The notes below the pieces were generated by a model. It was not told the DNA's origin and made no database searches. It was given only the letters and a program-made list of their open reading frames with translations. From Metabacillus sediminilitoris (GTDB lineage: Bacteria; Bacillota; Bacilli; Bacillales; Bacillaceae): a stretch of DNA of 64,000 bases. The DNA is taken from NCBI RefSeq assembly GCF_009720625.1, contig NZ_CP046266.1, positions 317,501 through 381,500 of the forward strand, written 5' to 3'. The first letter of the stretch is position 1. Each line of letters begins with the position of its first letter. This document shows positions 44,064 through 52,525 of this stretch, in pieces. Made by a program: the position numbers and the translations under genes.

Positions 44064-44115
44064 TTTTCTTGAAGTCTTGAGGTAGGCGTCTTACTGCCCG
44101 TTAAGAAGGGATAAA
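44031..44115 (-). repeat. bcr1-like repeat, truncated copy on the minus strand
   Basis: On the minus strand this begins TTTATCCCTTCTTAACGGGC and GTAAGACGCCTACC, then keeps the central segment resembling the 40667 copy (CTTCAAGAAAATCAAGGAAGGATAGG) and the closing GGGCAG/CTGCCC stem. The last stem and right end are absent; the sequence joins the truncated kinase-like gene. Confidence 0.7.
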
Positions 44116-44186
44116 AGTTACGCACCTATCTAATAGGAATAATAAATTTCAAGACTATAAAAGGGAGAATAAATAAGGTTGACTTC

Positions 44187-44302
44187 GTGAAAATTATTCT
44201 AATAAACGGTTGCGCAGGATTTATTGGATTTCACTTGGCCAAAAGATTACTTTTAAAAATTATGTAATTATCGGAGTAGATAATTATAATGGCCTACGGT
44301 GA
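44187..44302 (+). pseudogene. N-terminal fragment of a nucleotide-sugar epimerase
   Basis: A GTG start gives KIILINGCAGFIGFHLAKRLL, the Rossmann glycine motif of extended short-chain dehydrogenases (UDP-glucuronate or dTDP-glucose epimerase/dehydratase type). A one-base frameshift follows, after which YVIIGVDNYNG, the expected second strand with its NAD-binding Asp, appears before a stop. Nothing of the remaining 270 or so residues is found downstream. It is a leftover. Confidence 0.75.
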
Positions 44303-44349
44303 ATGTGGTCTGATGGGTGATTTTGGAAGAAGTATTTTAACAACATACA

Positions 44350-44390
44350 AAATGAAGAAGCAGAAAACCATAAAAGGTTATCTGCTTTGT
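44350..44390. terminator. terminator downstream of levB
   Basis: AGCAGAAAACC and GGTTATCTGCT form a stem with one bulge, with T-rich DNA on both sides. On the minus strand it immediately follows the levB stop codon. Confidence 0.75.
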
Positions 44391-44391
44391 T

Positions 44392-46002
44392 TCATTTTGT
44401 CGATTCAAGGTGTTTGATCTCAATATTGTTGAAGATCGCTGTTCCGCCTTCTGAGAAGAGAGTAATGCCTTGATCATATGCTGCAGGGAATATTAAATTG
44501 GAATGAGCGATCCTTCCATCATCCACAAAGACTTCAATACTAGATTTATCAACAAGTATCTTCAAGTGAACTTGCTGCTTGCTGCCATCAAATTGCGCTT
44601 TGCTTTCTACATTTTGATTGCTTTCGTCAGGGTGTCCGGCCATCAATCGATTAACATAAGAGTATTGTTGTAGTGGATCAACAAATATACCGACATCGAC
44701 GTGGCTTTCCTGATTAGTCGATTCTCTGAGCCGCAGGCCAGCATTTTTAATCTCTGTCCAAGAGATATCTGCCTCTAATTGATAAACATCGCCTTTGACA
44801 GCAAGTGTTTCGGAGCCATTTACTTCAATTTGTTTAAAAGAGTCTATTGAAGTTGTTAATTGATTTACAGCTTCAATTGGCTGTGAGGCTAAATAGTATA
44901 GATTGTTTCCTTCATGCCTTAGTTCAATTTGACGTACAATTGAATCCATTCCGTTAAAGTCCTCTTGCAATGTTGGGGTGTTATGAGCATATGCCCAGTT
45001 ATTCATCCAAGCGAAGGCGTAACGTTTTTTATATTTATCGCTTTCTTTTCCATCTTCAAACGTTACTCCGCCATACCAATCAAAGCCATAATCTAACCAT
45101 TGCGGTTCATTCTGGTCGGGGTTAAATTCCTTACCGTCAAAATATCCAGTCCAATAGGCATAAGTATTTGGCTGATCGATTGATTTCCCATTTGCGCTGA
45201 CACCCAGCACCCATTTTAATGTTCCATCATTAGCACGCATCAAATAGAGATCTGGACATTCTAAAATTCCAATTTTTTCTGTAGCAAAACTGCTCATATA
45301 ATGCCAATTCTTTAGGTTGTGAGACTCGTAAAAACCAATTTTCGATCCTTCCGCCATGACCATGACCCATTTATGATTTCTGTTATCCCAAATGATTTTC
45401 GGATCTCTAAAATCATATGTCCCTGGATTAAGCATAATCGGTTTGTCGCTAAAAGAGGTAAACGTCTTTCCTTTGTCTTTACTGTACCATAGAAATTGTT
45501 CCTGCTTGCCGCCATCTGCAGAAGGTTGTGTCACAATTGCGATGAAAGCACCTTTTCCAAACCCTGCTGTATTTTCCTTGTCTATCACGACTGAGCCTGA
45601 CCATGGATCTCCATTTTTATTCGTATATTTGGGAATGGCAACGCCTTCATCATTCCAATGCAATAAATCTTTTGAAGTGGCATGCCGCCATTCTGTGCCA
45701 TTCCCATTTGGATAATCACGATTATAGAGATAATAATAATGGTACCTTCCATCAATATAGATTGGTCTCTGAGGATCGTTTTTCCATTTATCCGGTACGG
45801 TAAAGTGGTATTGAGCTCGATACGAGTACTCATTATTTTCTGGTGTTGAATCCTCTTCCTTTGAAGGAGGATTTTCTTCTTTTTTGTTTGTTGATTTATT
45901 TATTTGATTAATCAAAAATCCGATTACGATGATGAGAGATAATCCAATCAATATGAAGCTCAACGATTTTACCCATTTTTTATTACATGTTTTTTTGTTC
46001 AA
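44392..46002 (-). CDS. levB: levanbiose-producing endolevanase (GH32)
   Basis: A 536-residue family 32 glycoside hydrolase closely resembling B. subtilis LevB, which cuts levan to levanbiose. A membrane anchor or signal segment (about residues 12-32) precedes a Lys/Glu-rich linker. Catalytic landmarks are HFTVPDKWKNDPQRP (nucleophile Asp; the GH32 WMNDPNG here as WKNDPQ), FRDPK (transition-state Asp) and LECPDLY (acid/base Glu). A C-terminal beta-sandwich ends the protein. The start is a TTG after GGTGAG. It follows sacB by 139 bases with a hairpin between, the sacB-levB order of B. subtilis. Confidence 0.92.
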   Translation of the reverse strand: MNKKTCNKKWVKSLSFILIGLSLIIVIGFLINQINKSTNKKEENPPSKEEDSTPENNEYSYRAQYHFTVPDKWKNDPQRPIYIDGRYHYYYLYNRDYPNGNGTEWRHATSKDLLHWNDEGVAIPKYTNKNGDPWSGSVVIDKENTAGFGKGAFIAIVTQPSADGGKQEQFLWYSKDKGKTFTSFSDKPIMLNPGTYDFRDPKIIWDNRNHKWVMVMAEGSKIGFYESHNLKNWHYMSSFATEKIGILECPDLYLMRANDGTLKWVLGVSANGKSIDQPNTYAYWTGYFDGKEFNPDQNEPQWLDYGFDWYGGVTFEDGKESDKYKKRYAFAWMNNWAYAHNTPTLQEDFNGMDSIVRQIELRHEGNNLYYLASQPIEAVNQLTTSIDSFKQIEVNGSETLAVKGDVYQLEADISWTEIKNAGLRLRESTNQESHVDVGIFVDPLQQYSYVNRLMAGHPDESNQNVESKAQFDGSKQQVHLKILVDKSSIEVFVDDGRIAHSNLIFPAAYDQGITLFSEGGTAIFNNIEIKHLESTK

Positions 46003-46063
46003 ATAAACTCACCGCACTTATTGTTTTCCTTTTAAAAAAGGTAAGCTGCTTTTATATAAAAAG

Positions 46064-46098
46064 AAAATGCCAATTGATTTATTGGCATTTTCTTTTTG
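46064..46098. terminator. hairpin between sacB and levB
   Basis: AAAATGCCAAT and ATTGGCATTTT make a perfect 11-bp stem around TGATTT, flanked by T-rich (plus) and A-rich (minus: TTTTTAT) DNA. On the minus strand it lies just after sacB, so levB transcription depends on read-through or its own promoter. Confidence 0.8.
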
Positions 46099-46141
46099 TG
46101 TTTTTTACTTTATCTGATAAAAGTATTGATTAATTCTATAA

Positions 46142-47602
46142 TTATTTTATTGTTACTTGTCCTTGTTCAAGGATACTATTTTCCACTACAGAAGTTTTGT
46201 CGCCATTAATGTTAAGCTGGAAGCTTGGCGCAAATGTAGATTTGTGCTCTTCGAAGTAACCTCTATTTGTCATGTAACTTGTTACCACTGTATTATCACT
46301 GCCTTCTTGCGGAATAGCAAAGTGAGCGTAGTTCCAAGTAACATCATATGGATCAAGATCATGATGTAAAACAAGTCCAGTTTTATTTAAAGGTTTGTAT
46401 GGTCCAGTTAAGGAATCTGATACATAACCTAGTAAATAAATATCTTCATTGTCAATTCCATCAATCGTCATTTTTGATCCACGTGAACTTGTGAATAAGT
46501 ACCATTTTCCATCCTTTTTAAAGATGTTAGGACGTTCGATTTCATCAGTTACTGTGTTTGATGCAACTAATGGTTTCATAACACTTTTTAACGTATAATC
46601 ATCATTAATTTCAATAATACCTAAAGCACCGTTTGAAATTTGAGCTAAATCTTTCTTAGGACTTTGTAACAATTTGCTTTTTTCATTTTGGAAGAAAACG
46701 TCACTTCCGCCATAGTAAGCTTTATTGAATAAAGATTCTTCACCTTGGTATCCAGTTTCAGTTCCTGTATTAGCTTCGAATACTAGATATTTATGACCAT
46801 TTTCTTCGATATAGTGAGGATCTCTTAATGTATGGTTATCAGAATAATCACCATTTCCAAAAGCTTGCTCAACCGTTTGATAGAATTTCTCATCACCATC
46901 AAAGATTGATTTGTGATCTTCAATTCCATCTACTTTCAACGTGTTTGAACCTTGTTCAGATACATTGATTTGAGCTGTTGTTAATGTTTGTTTTCCGTAG
47001 AAGTTGTGTGCTGGATCCCAGCCATGACGGTTTGTATAGAACAAACGAACCTTTCCATCTTCAGTTAAAGTAGCTGAACCTGACCATTCTTCCGCTTGGT
47101 TTCTTAAGACAGGATCATCTGATTTGAATTTATCGGTATCTTTAAACACTCTACCTGCATTTTTCCAGCTATCAATTCCTGTGTCACCAATTTTTTTATA
47201 GAACATGTAAATAAAAGTGTCCCATCCTCTATCAGGGTCTCCAGCTAAACCGAAAACAATTTGGTAGCCATTATAATTTGCAACTGTTCCATCAGCATTT
47301 TGTAGCGGCCATGTGTCCCATACATCTAAATCAATTAAGTTACCTAACTCATCGTACCCTTTTGCAGAAGGGATATTTTTAATTTTAGATTCGTCGAATT
47401 GAGGTACTGTATATCTTGAATCACCTTGTTGTTCAATCATCTTGTGCATGTCTGAACGTGTTATATGGGAAATTCCATATGATTCATTGTGATCTCGGGA
47501 GTCTGTTTCTTTCGCATAAGTCAGCGATTCTCCCGCACCTAATAATATAGCTGTACTAAGTGTTACGACTGTTGCTTGTTTGGCAAATCTTTTAAAGTTC
47601 AT
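46142..47602 (-). CDS. sacB: levansucrase (GH68)
   Basis: A secreted 486-residue levansucrase that builds levan from sucrose and releases glucose. A signal peptide (about residues 1-30, ending LTYAKE) is followed by the GH68 five-blade propeller with nucleophile Asp96 in VWDTWPL, transition-state Asp261 in TLRDPH and acid/base Glu356 in DEIERPN. Length and sequence match B. subtilis SacB. The leader has a strong CTAGGAGG site and a compact three-way junction, not the SacY antiterminator target known from B. subtilis. Downstream is levB. Confidence 0.95.
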   Translation of the reverse strand: MNFKRFAKQATVVTLSTAILLGAGESLTYAKETDSRDHNESYGISHITRSDMHKMIEQQGDSRYTVPQFDESKIKNIPSAKGYDELGNLIDLDVWDTWPLQNADGTVANYNGYQIVFGLAGDPDRGWDTFIYMFYKKIGDTGIDSWKNAGRVFKDTDKFKSDDPVLRNQAEEWSGSATLTEDGKVRLFYTNRHGWDPAHNFYGKQTLTTAQINVSEQGSNTLKVDGIEDHKSIFDGDEKFYQTVEQAFGNGDYSDNHTLRDPHYIEENGHKYLVFEANTGTETGYQGEESLFNKAYYGGSDVFFQNEKSKLLQSPKKDLAQISNGALGIIEINDDYTLKSVMKPLVASNTVTDEIERPNIFKKDGKWYLFTSSRGSKMTIDGIDNEDIYLLGYVSDSLTGPYKPLNKTGLVLHHDLDPYDVTWNYAHFAIPQEGSDNTVVTSYMTNRGYFEEHKSTFAPSFQLNINGDKTSVVENSILEQGQVTIK

Positions 47603-47631
47603 CGGTCGTCCTCCTAGAATTTTTAGTTGTT

Positions 47632-47673
47632 ACACGGGTGGTTCTTACCAGAACGGCTCAAGTGCCACCGTGT
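47632..47673 (-). promoter_or_regulatory. three-way-junction leader RNA of sacB
   Basis: In minus-strand sense the order is P1 ACACGG, T, P2 GGC-ACTTGA-GCC, P3 GTTCT-GGTA-AGAAC, CAC, P1' CCGTGT: all three stems pair perfectly within 42 bases. It ends 15 bases before the ribosome site CTAGGAGG. A plausible -10 (TATAAT, 47691-47696) lies about 20 bases upstream, with a weak -35 TTCACA at short spacing. There is no T run, so it is not a simple terminator. The fold is read by eye. Confidence 0.55.
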
Positions 47674-47825
47674 CCTTGTCTACAAATAGAATTATAGGGT
47701 AGTTACGATTCTGTGAATATGTCATAGATTGATAAGAATTTAGTCGTAAATTGATATATATAGGGGGATTTTAACGAAAGGCTATTTTTGCAAAATTTGT
47801 TGCTATTTACTAAGTAATGCGGTGA

Positions 47826-47953
47826 GGTTGATTGCAGCGAGAGATGCACGATGACCGCGGGGCGGGCGGTGAGCCTCCTCGGCGTAAACGCCTGCATGAG
47901 TCTCACCAGTCCCGCTACTCCCGCAGGAGTCTCGCAATCTGCTCCAATCAACC
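47826..47953. repeat. GC-rich Bacillaceae interspersed repeat
   Basis: A unit bounded by GGTTGATT and AATCAACC, much more GC-rich than its surroundings, with GCGGGGCGGGCGGTGAGCC, CCTCGGCG and CCCGCAGGAGTCTCGC. This is a recurrent intergenic element of Bacillaceae that I recognise from memory, with no coding capacity. It lies between the binding-protein gene terminator and the sacB promoter. Confidence 0.8.
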
Positions 47954-48003
47954 TGAAATAGTTTTGTTTTAAATTCAACAATCTCTTAGAAAAAATCCTA
48001 ACG

Positions 48004-48027
48004 AAAAAAAACCCCGACAATGGGGGT
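48004..48027 (-). terminator. terminator after the sugar-binding protein gene
   Basis: On the minus strand ACCCC-CATTGTC-GGGGT is followed by a run of seven T residues: a short strong stem and good T run, about 125 bases after the gene. It shows that no permease genes follow in the same transcript. Confidence 0.8.
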
Positions 48028-48153
48028 GAACGATATCATTTGATTAAGGTGAAATAGATGATGAGGTTCGTACAGTTTTTAAGTTGAATTTCTATCTCAC
48101 ATTACATAAACATTTGGCTGTCCGCTAATAGCTTGAAATAGTTGTTAGCATGG

Positions 48154-49437
48154 TTACTGACTAGTAGCTCTATCCCAAGATTTCTGAAACTCTTGCAGTA
48201 ACTGATCGCGATGAAGCTGTTTTCCGACATATAACTGTATGGAAGATCCCAATTCTTCTCTTACTCCGACAGGAAAATGAAACCAGTTAGAACTCAAGGT
48301 TTTTCCTTCTTTGTAATATGCTAATGTATCATTGGCAAGGGGACCTAAATGGTTAGACTCTATATTTTTAAAAGCAGGGATGAATTTAAATTGTTCAGTC
48401 ATAAATGTTTGTCCTTGTTGGGAAGAAACCATCCAGTTTAAGAATTTTTTTGCTTCCTTTTTCTTTTCGGATGTTGATTGTTTGTTTACTACCCAATAAT
48501 TTGAGACACTAACGACCAAGGCATCATTTTTACGTTCATCATTAATAGGTATTGGAAGAAAACCGATATTCATATCAGCCGATAATTGATCAATCATTGG
48601 CTGAACCCAGTTTCCTTGAAGAATCATTGCTGTAGCTCCTGTTGCAAACAAATTTACTTCCATATTGTAGTCCGTTGTTAGCGGATTATCATTTCCATAT
48701 TTTATTGTTAAATCCAACAAATCAATGATATCCTTGAATTGTTGATTATTGGTGATTTTTTCTGTACCGGAATTGAGGTTTTTTATAAATGTGTTTGGAT
48801 CTTCTTGTTGAGCGAACGCGATATTTAAAAGAAGTACCCCCAATTTCCAGTCCTCGTAATAACCATTAGCAAAAGGAGTAATGCCTGCTTTTTGTAATTG
48901 TTCTGAGGCCGCTCTTAATTCTGTTAGCGTTTTTGGTATCGTATTGATTCCTGCCTGTTTAAACAAATCCTTATTGTAAATAAAGCCGTATCCTTCCAAG
49001 TTAACTGGCATACCATAAATCTCTCCATTAAATGTCATTGGGGATAATGTATCCTTATAGGCATTCTTCACCCATGGTTGATCTGAAAGGTTTTCTAAAT
49101 ATTTCCGCCATAATTTCGCATATTCGAATCCAATGTTTGTAAAAATATCAGGACCTGTACCTGCAGCGATCTGTGCTTTTAGATCGGCAAGATCATCAGT
49201 TGCGCCACCAACAGTTTCTATCTGAATATCTATGTTAGGATTTTCCCTTTCATAAGCTTTTACCATTTGTTCGAACTGTTTTGAAATTTCTACTTTAGGA
49301 TTTCTTACATTTAAGGTGATTTTTTGTTCGGCAATTTTTCTCTCTTTCGTTGTCGACTCCGTATTATTTTTTTGACATGCTGCAAGAGAAAGGCTCAGAG
49401 TTCCAATTAATAACATGTGTAATATCTCTTTTCTCAT
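48154..49437 (-). CDS. extracellular sugar-binding lipoprotein (ABC family 1)
   Basis: A 427-residue solute-binding protein of the carbohydrate ABC type. A short signal and lipobox (LSLAACQ, acylated Cys near 20) anchor it outside the membrane. The fold markers are ENPNIDIQIETVGG, LKAQIAAGTGPDIFTNIGFEY and the YGMPVNLEGYGFIYNKDLF segment, and the C-terminal KFLNWMVSSQQGQ. I start at the ATG after GGGGTGAG; an earlier ATG would hide the signal peptide inside the chain. No permease or ATPase genes lie nearby. It follows the response regulator by 52 bases, so a sensing role for the kinase is likely. Confidence 0.88.
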   Translation of the reverse strand: MRKEILHMLLIGTLSLSLAACQKNNTESTTKERKIAEQKITLNVRNPKVEISKQFEQMVKAYERENPNIDIQIETVGGATDDLADLKAQIAAGTGPDIFTNIGFEYAKLWRKYLENLSDQPWVKNAYKDTLSPMTFNGEIYGMPVNLEGYGFIYNKDLFKQAGINTIPKTLTELRAASEQLQKAGITPFANGYYEDWKLGVLLLNIAFAQQEDPNTFIKNLNSGTEKITNNQQFKDIIDLLDLTIKYGNDNPLTTDYNMEVNLFATGATAMILQGNWVQPMIDQLSADMNIGFLPIPINDERKNDALVVSVSNYWVVNKQSTSEKKKEAKKFLNWMVSSQQGQTFMTEQFKFIPAFKNIESNHLGPLANDTLAYYKEGKTLSSNWFHFPVGVREELGSSIQLYVGKQLHRDQLLQEFQKSWDRATSQ

Positions 49438-49489
49438 CAACTCACCCCAAGTATGTTTCACAAGATATAAATACGGAAATGATTTCAAT

Positions 49490-50668
49490 CTATCTACTTG
49501 TCAATGCAAGTTTTTTATCTAAGTTTCGATACTCAAATGGTGTTATCCCAACTACCTTTTTGAATAGCTTTGAAAAGTATTTTTCATCTTTATAGCCAAG
49601 CATTAATGAAATAGATAAAATACTCTCATCTGTTTCACTTAGCCATGATTTTGCCTGATCAATTCTAAGATTCATAATGTATTTGGATAGGGGCATTCCA
49701 GTTTGTTGTTTAAATTTTCTTGAGATATGTTCGCGACTTAAGAAGAACCGGTTTGCCAGTTTTTCTAAACTTAGTTCTTCCATATAATACGTTTCTACAT
49801 AAGCAACAATGTTTTGCATTCGCTGCGCATCATCCAAATCATTCAAACGGTGTATCGATCGGTATTTTTGGTCATCCATCGCTTTTTGTAAGTCTTGGTA
49901 CAACCTAGGTATTTCATTTAATAAACGTAACGTTTTCCCGCTAACCAGTCGAACTGGAATGTCAAATTGATGACTAATCCATTCTTCAATCGCTAACCAA
50001 TGCCTTTGTGTAGAAATAATAAGACAAAGATTTTGATCATGCTGAAGCGCAAATGCGTTTCCCCAATCTTGATTAAAGAGCTCATCAGCTAATAATTGAA
50101 TGTATGGTTCTGAATGATGCATATGATAAAAGGAAATGAGTGTCACATCGTATTCATCTGCAAGGGGAAGAAATGAAGCGACTTCTAATTCTTCGAAAGG
50201 TTCCCCTAAACAAGCTTGTGTAACGACATGATTCATACGAAACCTTTTAACCTCTTCGAGTACGCCTTTCTCTTTGTTTTGACGCTCTTCCTTTTCACTC
50301 AGCCAGGACTCAATGGCTGCTGCCAATGTATTATTGAATGGATCAGCTTCAATCGGTTTTAATAAATAGTCGAAACTGTTGCACTGAATGGCTTTTCGCA
50401 TAAATGAATAGTCGTCAAAGCCTGTTATGAAAATAACTTTGCCTGAATAAGCGATTGAGTTTAACCACTCCATGATTTCGATTCCGCTTATTCCGGGCAT
50501 TTTTATGTCAGTGAATATAATTTCCGGATTTTGTCTTTCTATTATTTTTTTTGCTTCCTCTCCATTAGCTGCTTCTAAAACATCAGTGATCCCGTGTTGT
50601 TTCCACTGTCCTAAATGTCGAATAACATAACGGACATTGAACTCATCATCTATAATTAGAGCCTTCAT
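49490..50668 (-). CDS. YesN-type response regulator (receiver plus AraC HTH)
   Basis: A 392-residue regulator. The receiver domain has Asp7-Asp8, the phosphoacceptor Asp54 in IIFTDIKMPG and Lys in LLKPIEA near 107. A linker of about 150 residues follows, and the C-terminus has two AraC helix-turn-helix repeats (LEKLANRFFLSREHISRKFKQ and SILSISLMLGYKDEKYFSKLF). Such YesN-type proteins usually activate sugar-uptake or polysaccharide genes. It lies 78 bases after the histidine kinase and is its obvious partner; the likely targets are the adjacent lipoprotein and sacB-levB. Confidence 0.92.
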   Translation of the reverse strand: MKALIIDDEFNVRYVIRHLGQWKQHGITDVLEAANGEEAKKIIERQNPEIIFTDIKMPGISGIEIMEWLNSIAYSGKVIFITGFDDYSFMRKAIQCNSFDYLLKPIEADPFNNTLAAAIESWLSEKEERQNKEKGVLEEVKRFRMNHVVTQACLGEPFEELEVASFLPLADEYDVTLISFYHMHHSEPYIQLLADELFNQDWGNAFALQHDQNLCLIISTQRHWLAIEEWISHQFDIPVRLVSGKTLRLLNEIPRLYQDLQKAMDDQKYRSIHRLNDLDDAQRMQNIVAYVETYYMEELSLEKLANRFFLSREHISRKFKQQTGMPLSKYIMNLRIDQAKSWLSETDESILSISLMLGYKDEKYFSKLFKKVVGITPFEYRNLDKKLALTSR

Positions 50669-50746
50669 GCAGTTCCAGCCTCCTTAACAAAAATTTTTAA
50701 TGTAATAATAATCTAATTGTATAGAGTTGATATAAATGAAAGTATT

Positions 50747-52525
50747 CTAATCGTTTGATACATTAGGTTCTAGAGGAATGACAAGTTGAACTAAAAAGCC
50801 TTGTCCTTGTTTCGTATCTAGCTTTAGACCTGCATTTTGTCCATAGTTTAAAACCAATCGGTCATGTATGTTTTTTAGACCGATATGTTCGTGTGAATAG
50901 GTTCCTGTATAAGGAGCAGTGTAAATATTTTCTCTTAAAGATTGCAACTTTGAGAGTGTGACACTTGAGCCATCATTTTCTACTGTTAGAGTTAAAGTTT
51001 CTCCTTTTATTTCTCCGTATATGCTTAAGTGCCCATCTTGGAATCCTTCTTCATAACAATGTTTAAAAAAGTTTTCAACAAGCGGCTGAATAATCATGCT
51101 TGGGATTTTCATTCTTTGAATTTCTTCATTTAGGTTAATAGAAATGTTTAAATTGTTTCCAAAACGTTCCATTTGTAGGGAAAGGTATGCTTGTATATAA
51201 TCCACTTCATCGCGTACCAGGACCCATTGATCGGCACGGATAGAGTATCGCATCATTTTGGATAAGGATGTTACTAATTGGTAGACATTTGGAGACTGAG
51301 AACGTAGAGCAACAGCTCCAATTGATTGTAATGCGTTAAATAAGAAGTGCGGATTCACTTGAGATTTTAGTGCTCTAAATTGGTTTTTTCTATTCTCAAT
51401 GTCTAGTTTATATTCACGTTCAATGTGGCGGTTAATGCGGTCCATCATATCCTTCATATGTTTTTCAAGATGACCAATTTCGTCCTCTCTTTTATGATGA
51501 AAAGGGACATTCATATTTCCACCTTCAATAGAACGCACTTTTAGGCTAAGCATTTTAATTGGACGAGTGATTCTATATGAAACAAAACCTATCATTAGCA
51601 CCCCCATCATACCTACTCCAATTCCAACGAGTATGTTTATAAATGCAGTCTGTCTTGCATCTTGAAATAAAAAATGACTAGGAGTTATCTTAATTAGTTT
51701 CCATTGTTTTAGTGATCCAGATAAAGTTTTCGATAATAAAATATCTTCTCCCGAATCAATATCTGTAGCATTAATACGCTCTAGTAAGCTAGGTGGAACG
51801 GACTTACCGATAAGAGTAGTGTCGCTTGCATACATAACACGATCATTAGGATCAACAAGTAATACAGATTCTTCATTCTCCTGAATGAGGGTATTACATA
51901 AACGAGCATATCCATCTAGATCGATATCCATTGTAATAATTCCGAGAAATTCATTTGAAAGCACATCAACTATTTTATGGTGAAACGTCATAACTACTGT
52001 GTTGTCCGACTGAGGAACAATCGCAGCATTATTATAATTTACAATTTTATGAGGAGGCTCAATCAGATAGTTTACGTTCGATTGATAAAGTTTTTTAATT
52101 GATTCTTGGTTTAATAAGTCAGGTTTCAATTTAGGAGCACTGACTTTAGCGTTATAAGCGGTAAAAGATTCTTTGTTTCTATCAAGATAAAAACGAACCT
52201 GGCGGATTTCATTTCGCATAAGAAAAAAAGTTTCTATGCTTTTTTCTCTTGAGTTTGGGTTAGAGTACCTTGAATCTTCACTATCATTTCTGAAGACCTG
52301 AAATAAGTCAGGATTCCGATAAAGAATATAAGGAAGATTGATCATATCTTGAAAGTATTGCTCCAGTTCTTCTGACAATTTATTCATTTGATTGTTACTG
52401 ACCTCAAGTGCTTGCTGTTCCACTCTATCTTTTGTATATCCATATATCAAAAAAACAGATAAAAAATACGGTATGATGATAAAAAGAAGAAGCATAAGAA
52501 ATAAGCGACTTTGAATGCTTTTCAT
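50747..52525 (-). CDS. YesM-type sensor histidine kinase
   Basis: A 592-residue membrane sensor. One membrane span lies near residues 7-27 and a second near 285-305, enclosing an extracellular dCache-like sensor domain of about 255 residues. A HAMP domain follows (ITRPIKMLSLKVRSIEGGNM), then the LytS/YesM histidine box QVNPHFLFNALQS with the phosphoacceptor His, and an HATPase with GxG-type loops near the C-terminus (HEHIGLKNIHDRL). It phosphorylates the response regulator encoded next. A cre-like site lies 230 bases upstream. Confidence 0.92.
   Translation of the reverse strand: MKSIQSRLFLMLLLFIIIPYFLSVFLIYGYTKDRVEQQALEVSNNQMNKLSEELEQYFQDMINLPYILYRNPDLFQVFRNDSEDSRYSNPNSREKSIETFFLMRNEIRQVRFYLDRNKESFTAYNAKVSAPKLKPDLLNQESIKKLYQSNVNYLIEPPHKIVNYNNAAIVPQSDNTVVMTFHHKIVDVLSNEFLGIITMDIDLDGYARLCNTLIQENEESVLLVDPNDRVMYASDTTLIGKSVPPSLLERINATDIDSGEDILLSKTLSGSLKQWKLIKITPSHFLFQDARQTAFINILVGIGVGMMGVLMIGFVSYRITRPIKMLSLKVRSIEGGNMNVPFHHKREDEIGHLEKHMKDMMDRINRHIEREYKLDIENRKNQFRALKSQVNPHFLFNALQSIGAVALRSQSPNVYQLVTSLSKMMRYSIRADQWVLVRDEVDYIQAYLSLQMERFGNNLNISINLNEEIQRMKIPSMIIQPLVENFFKHCYEEGFQDGHLSIYGEIKGETLTLTVENDGSSVTLSKLQSLRENIYTAPYTGTYSHEHIGLKNIHDRLVLNYGQNAGLKLDTKQGQGFLVQLVIPLEPNVSND

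Noticed and set aside
39077..44115. CRISPR array made of the repeated GGGCAGTAAGACC blocks
   Set aside because: Copies are about 150-210 bases long, thousands of bases apart and on both strands, with no regular spacers or cas genes.
45392..45803. Plus-strand frames inside levB
   Set aside because: Antisense shadows of a gene with clear catalytic motifs.
49350..49595. 81-codon plus-strand frame across the binding-protein gene start
   Set aside because: Shadow of two well-supported minus-strand genes, without a ribosome site.
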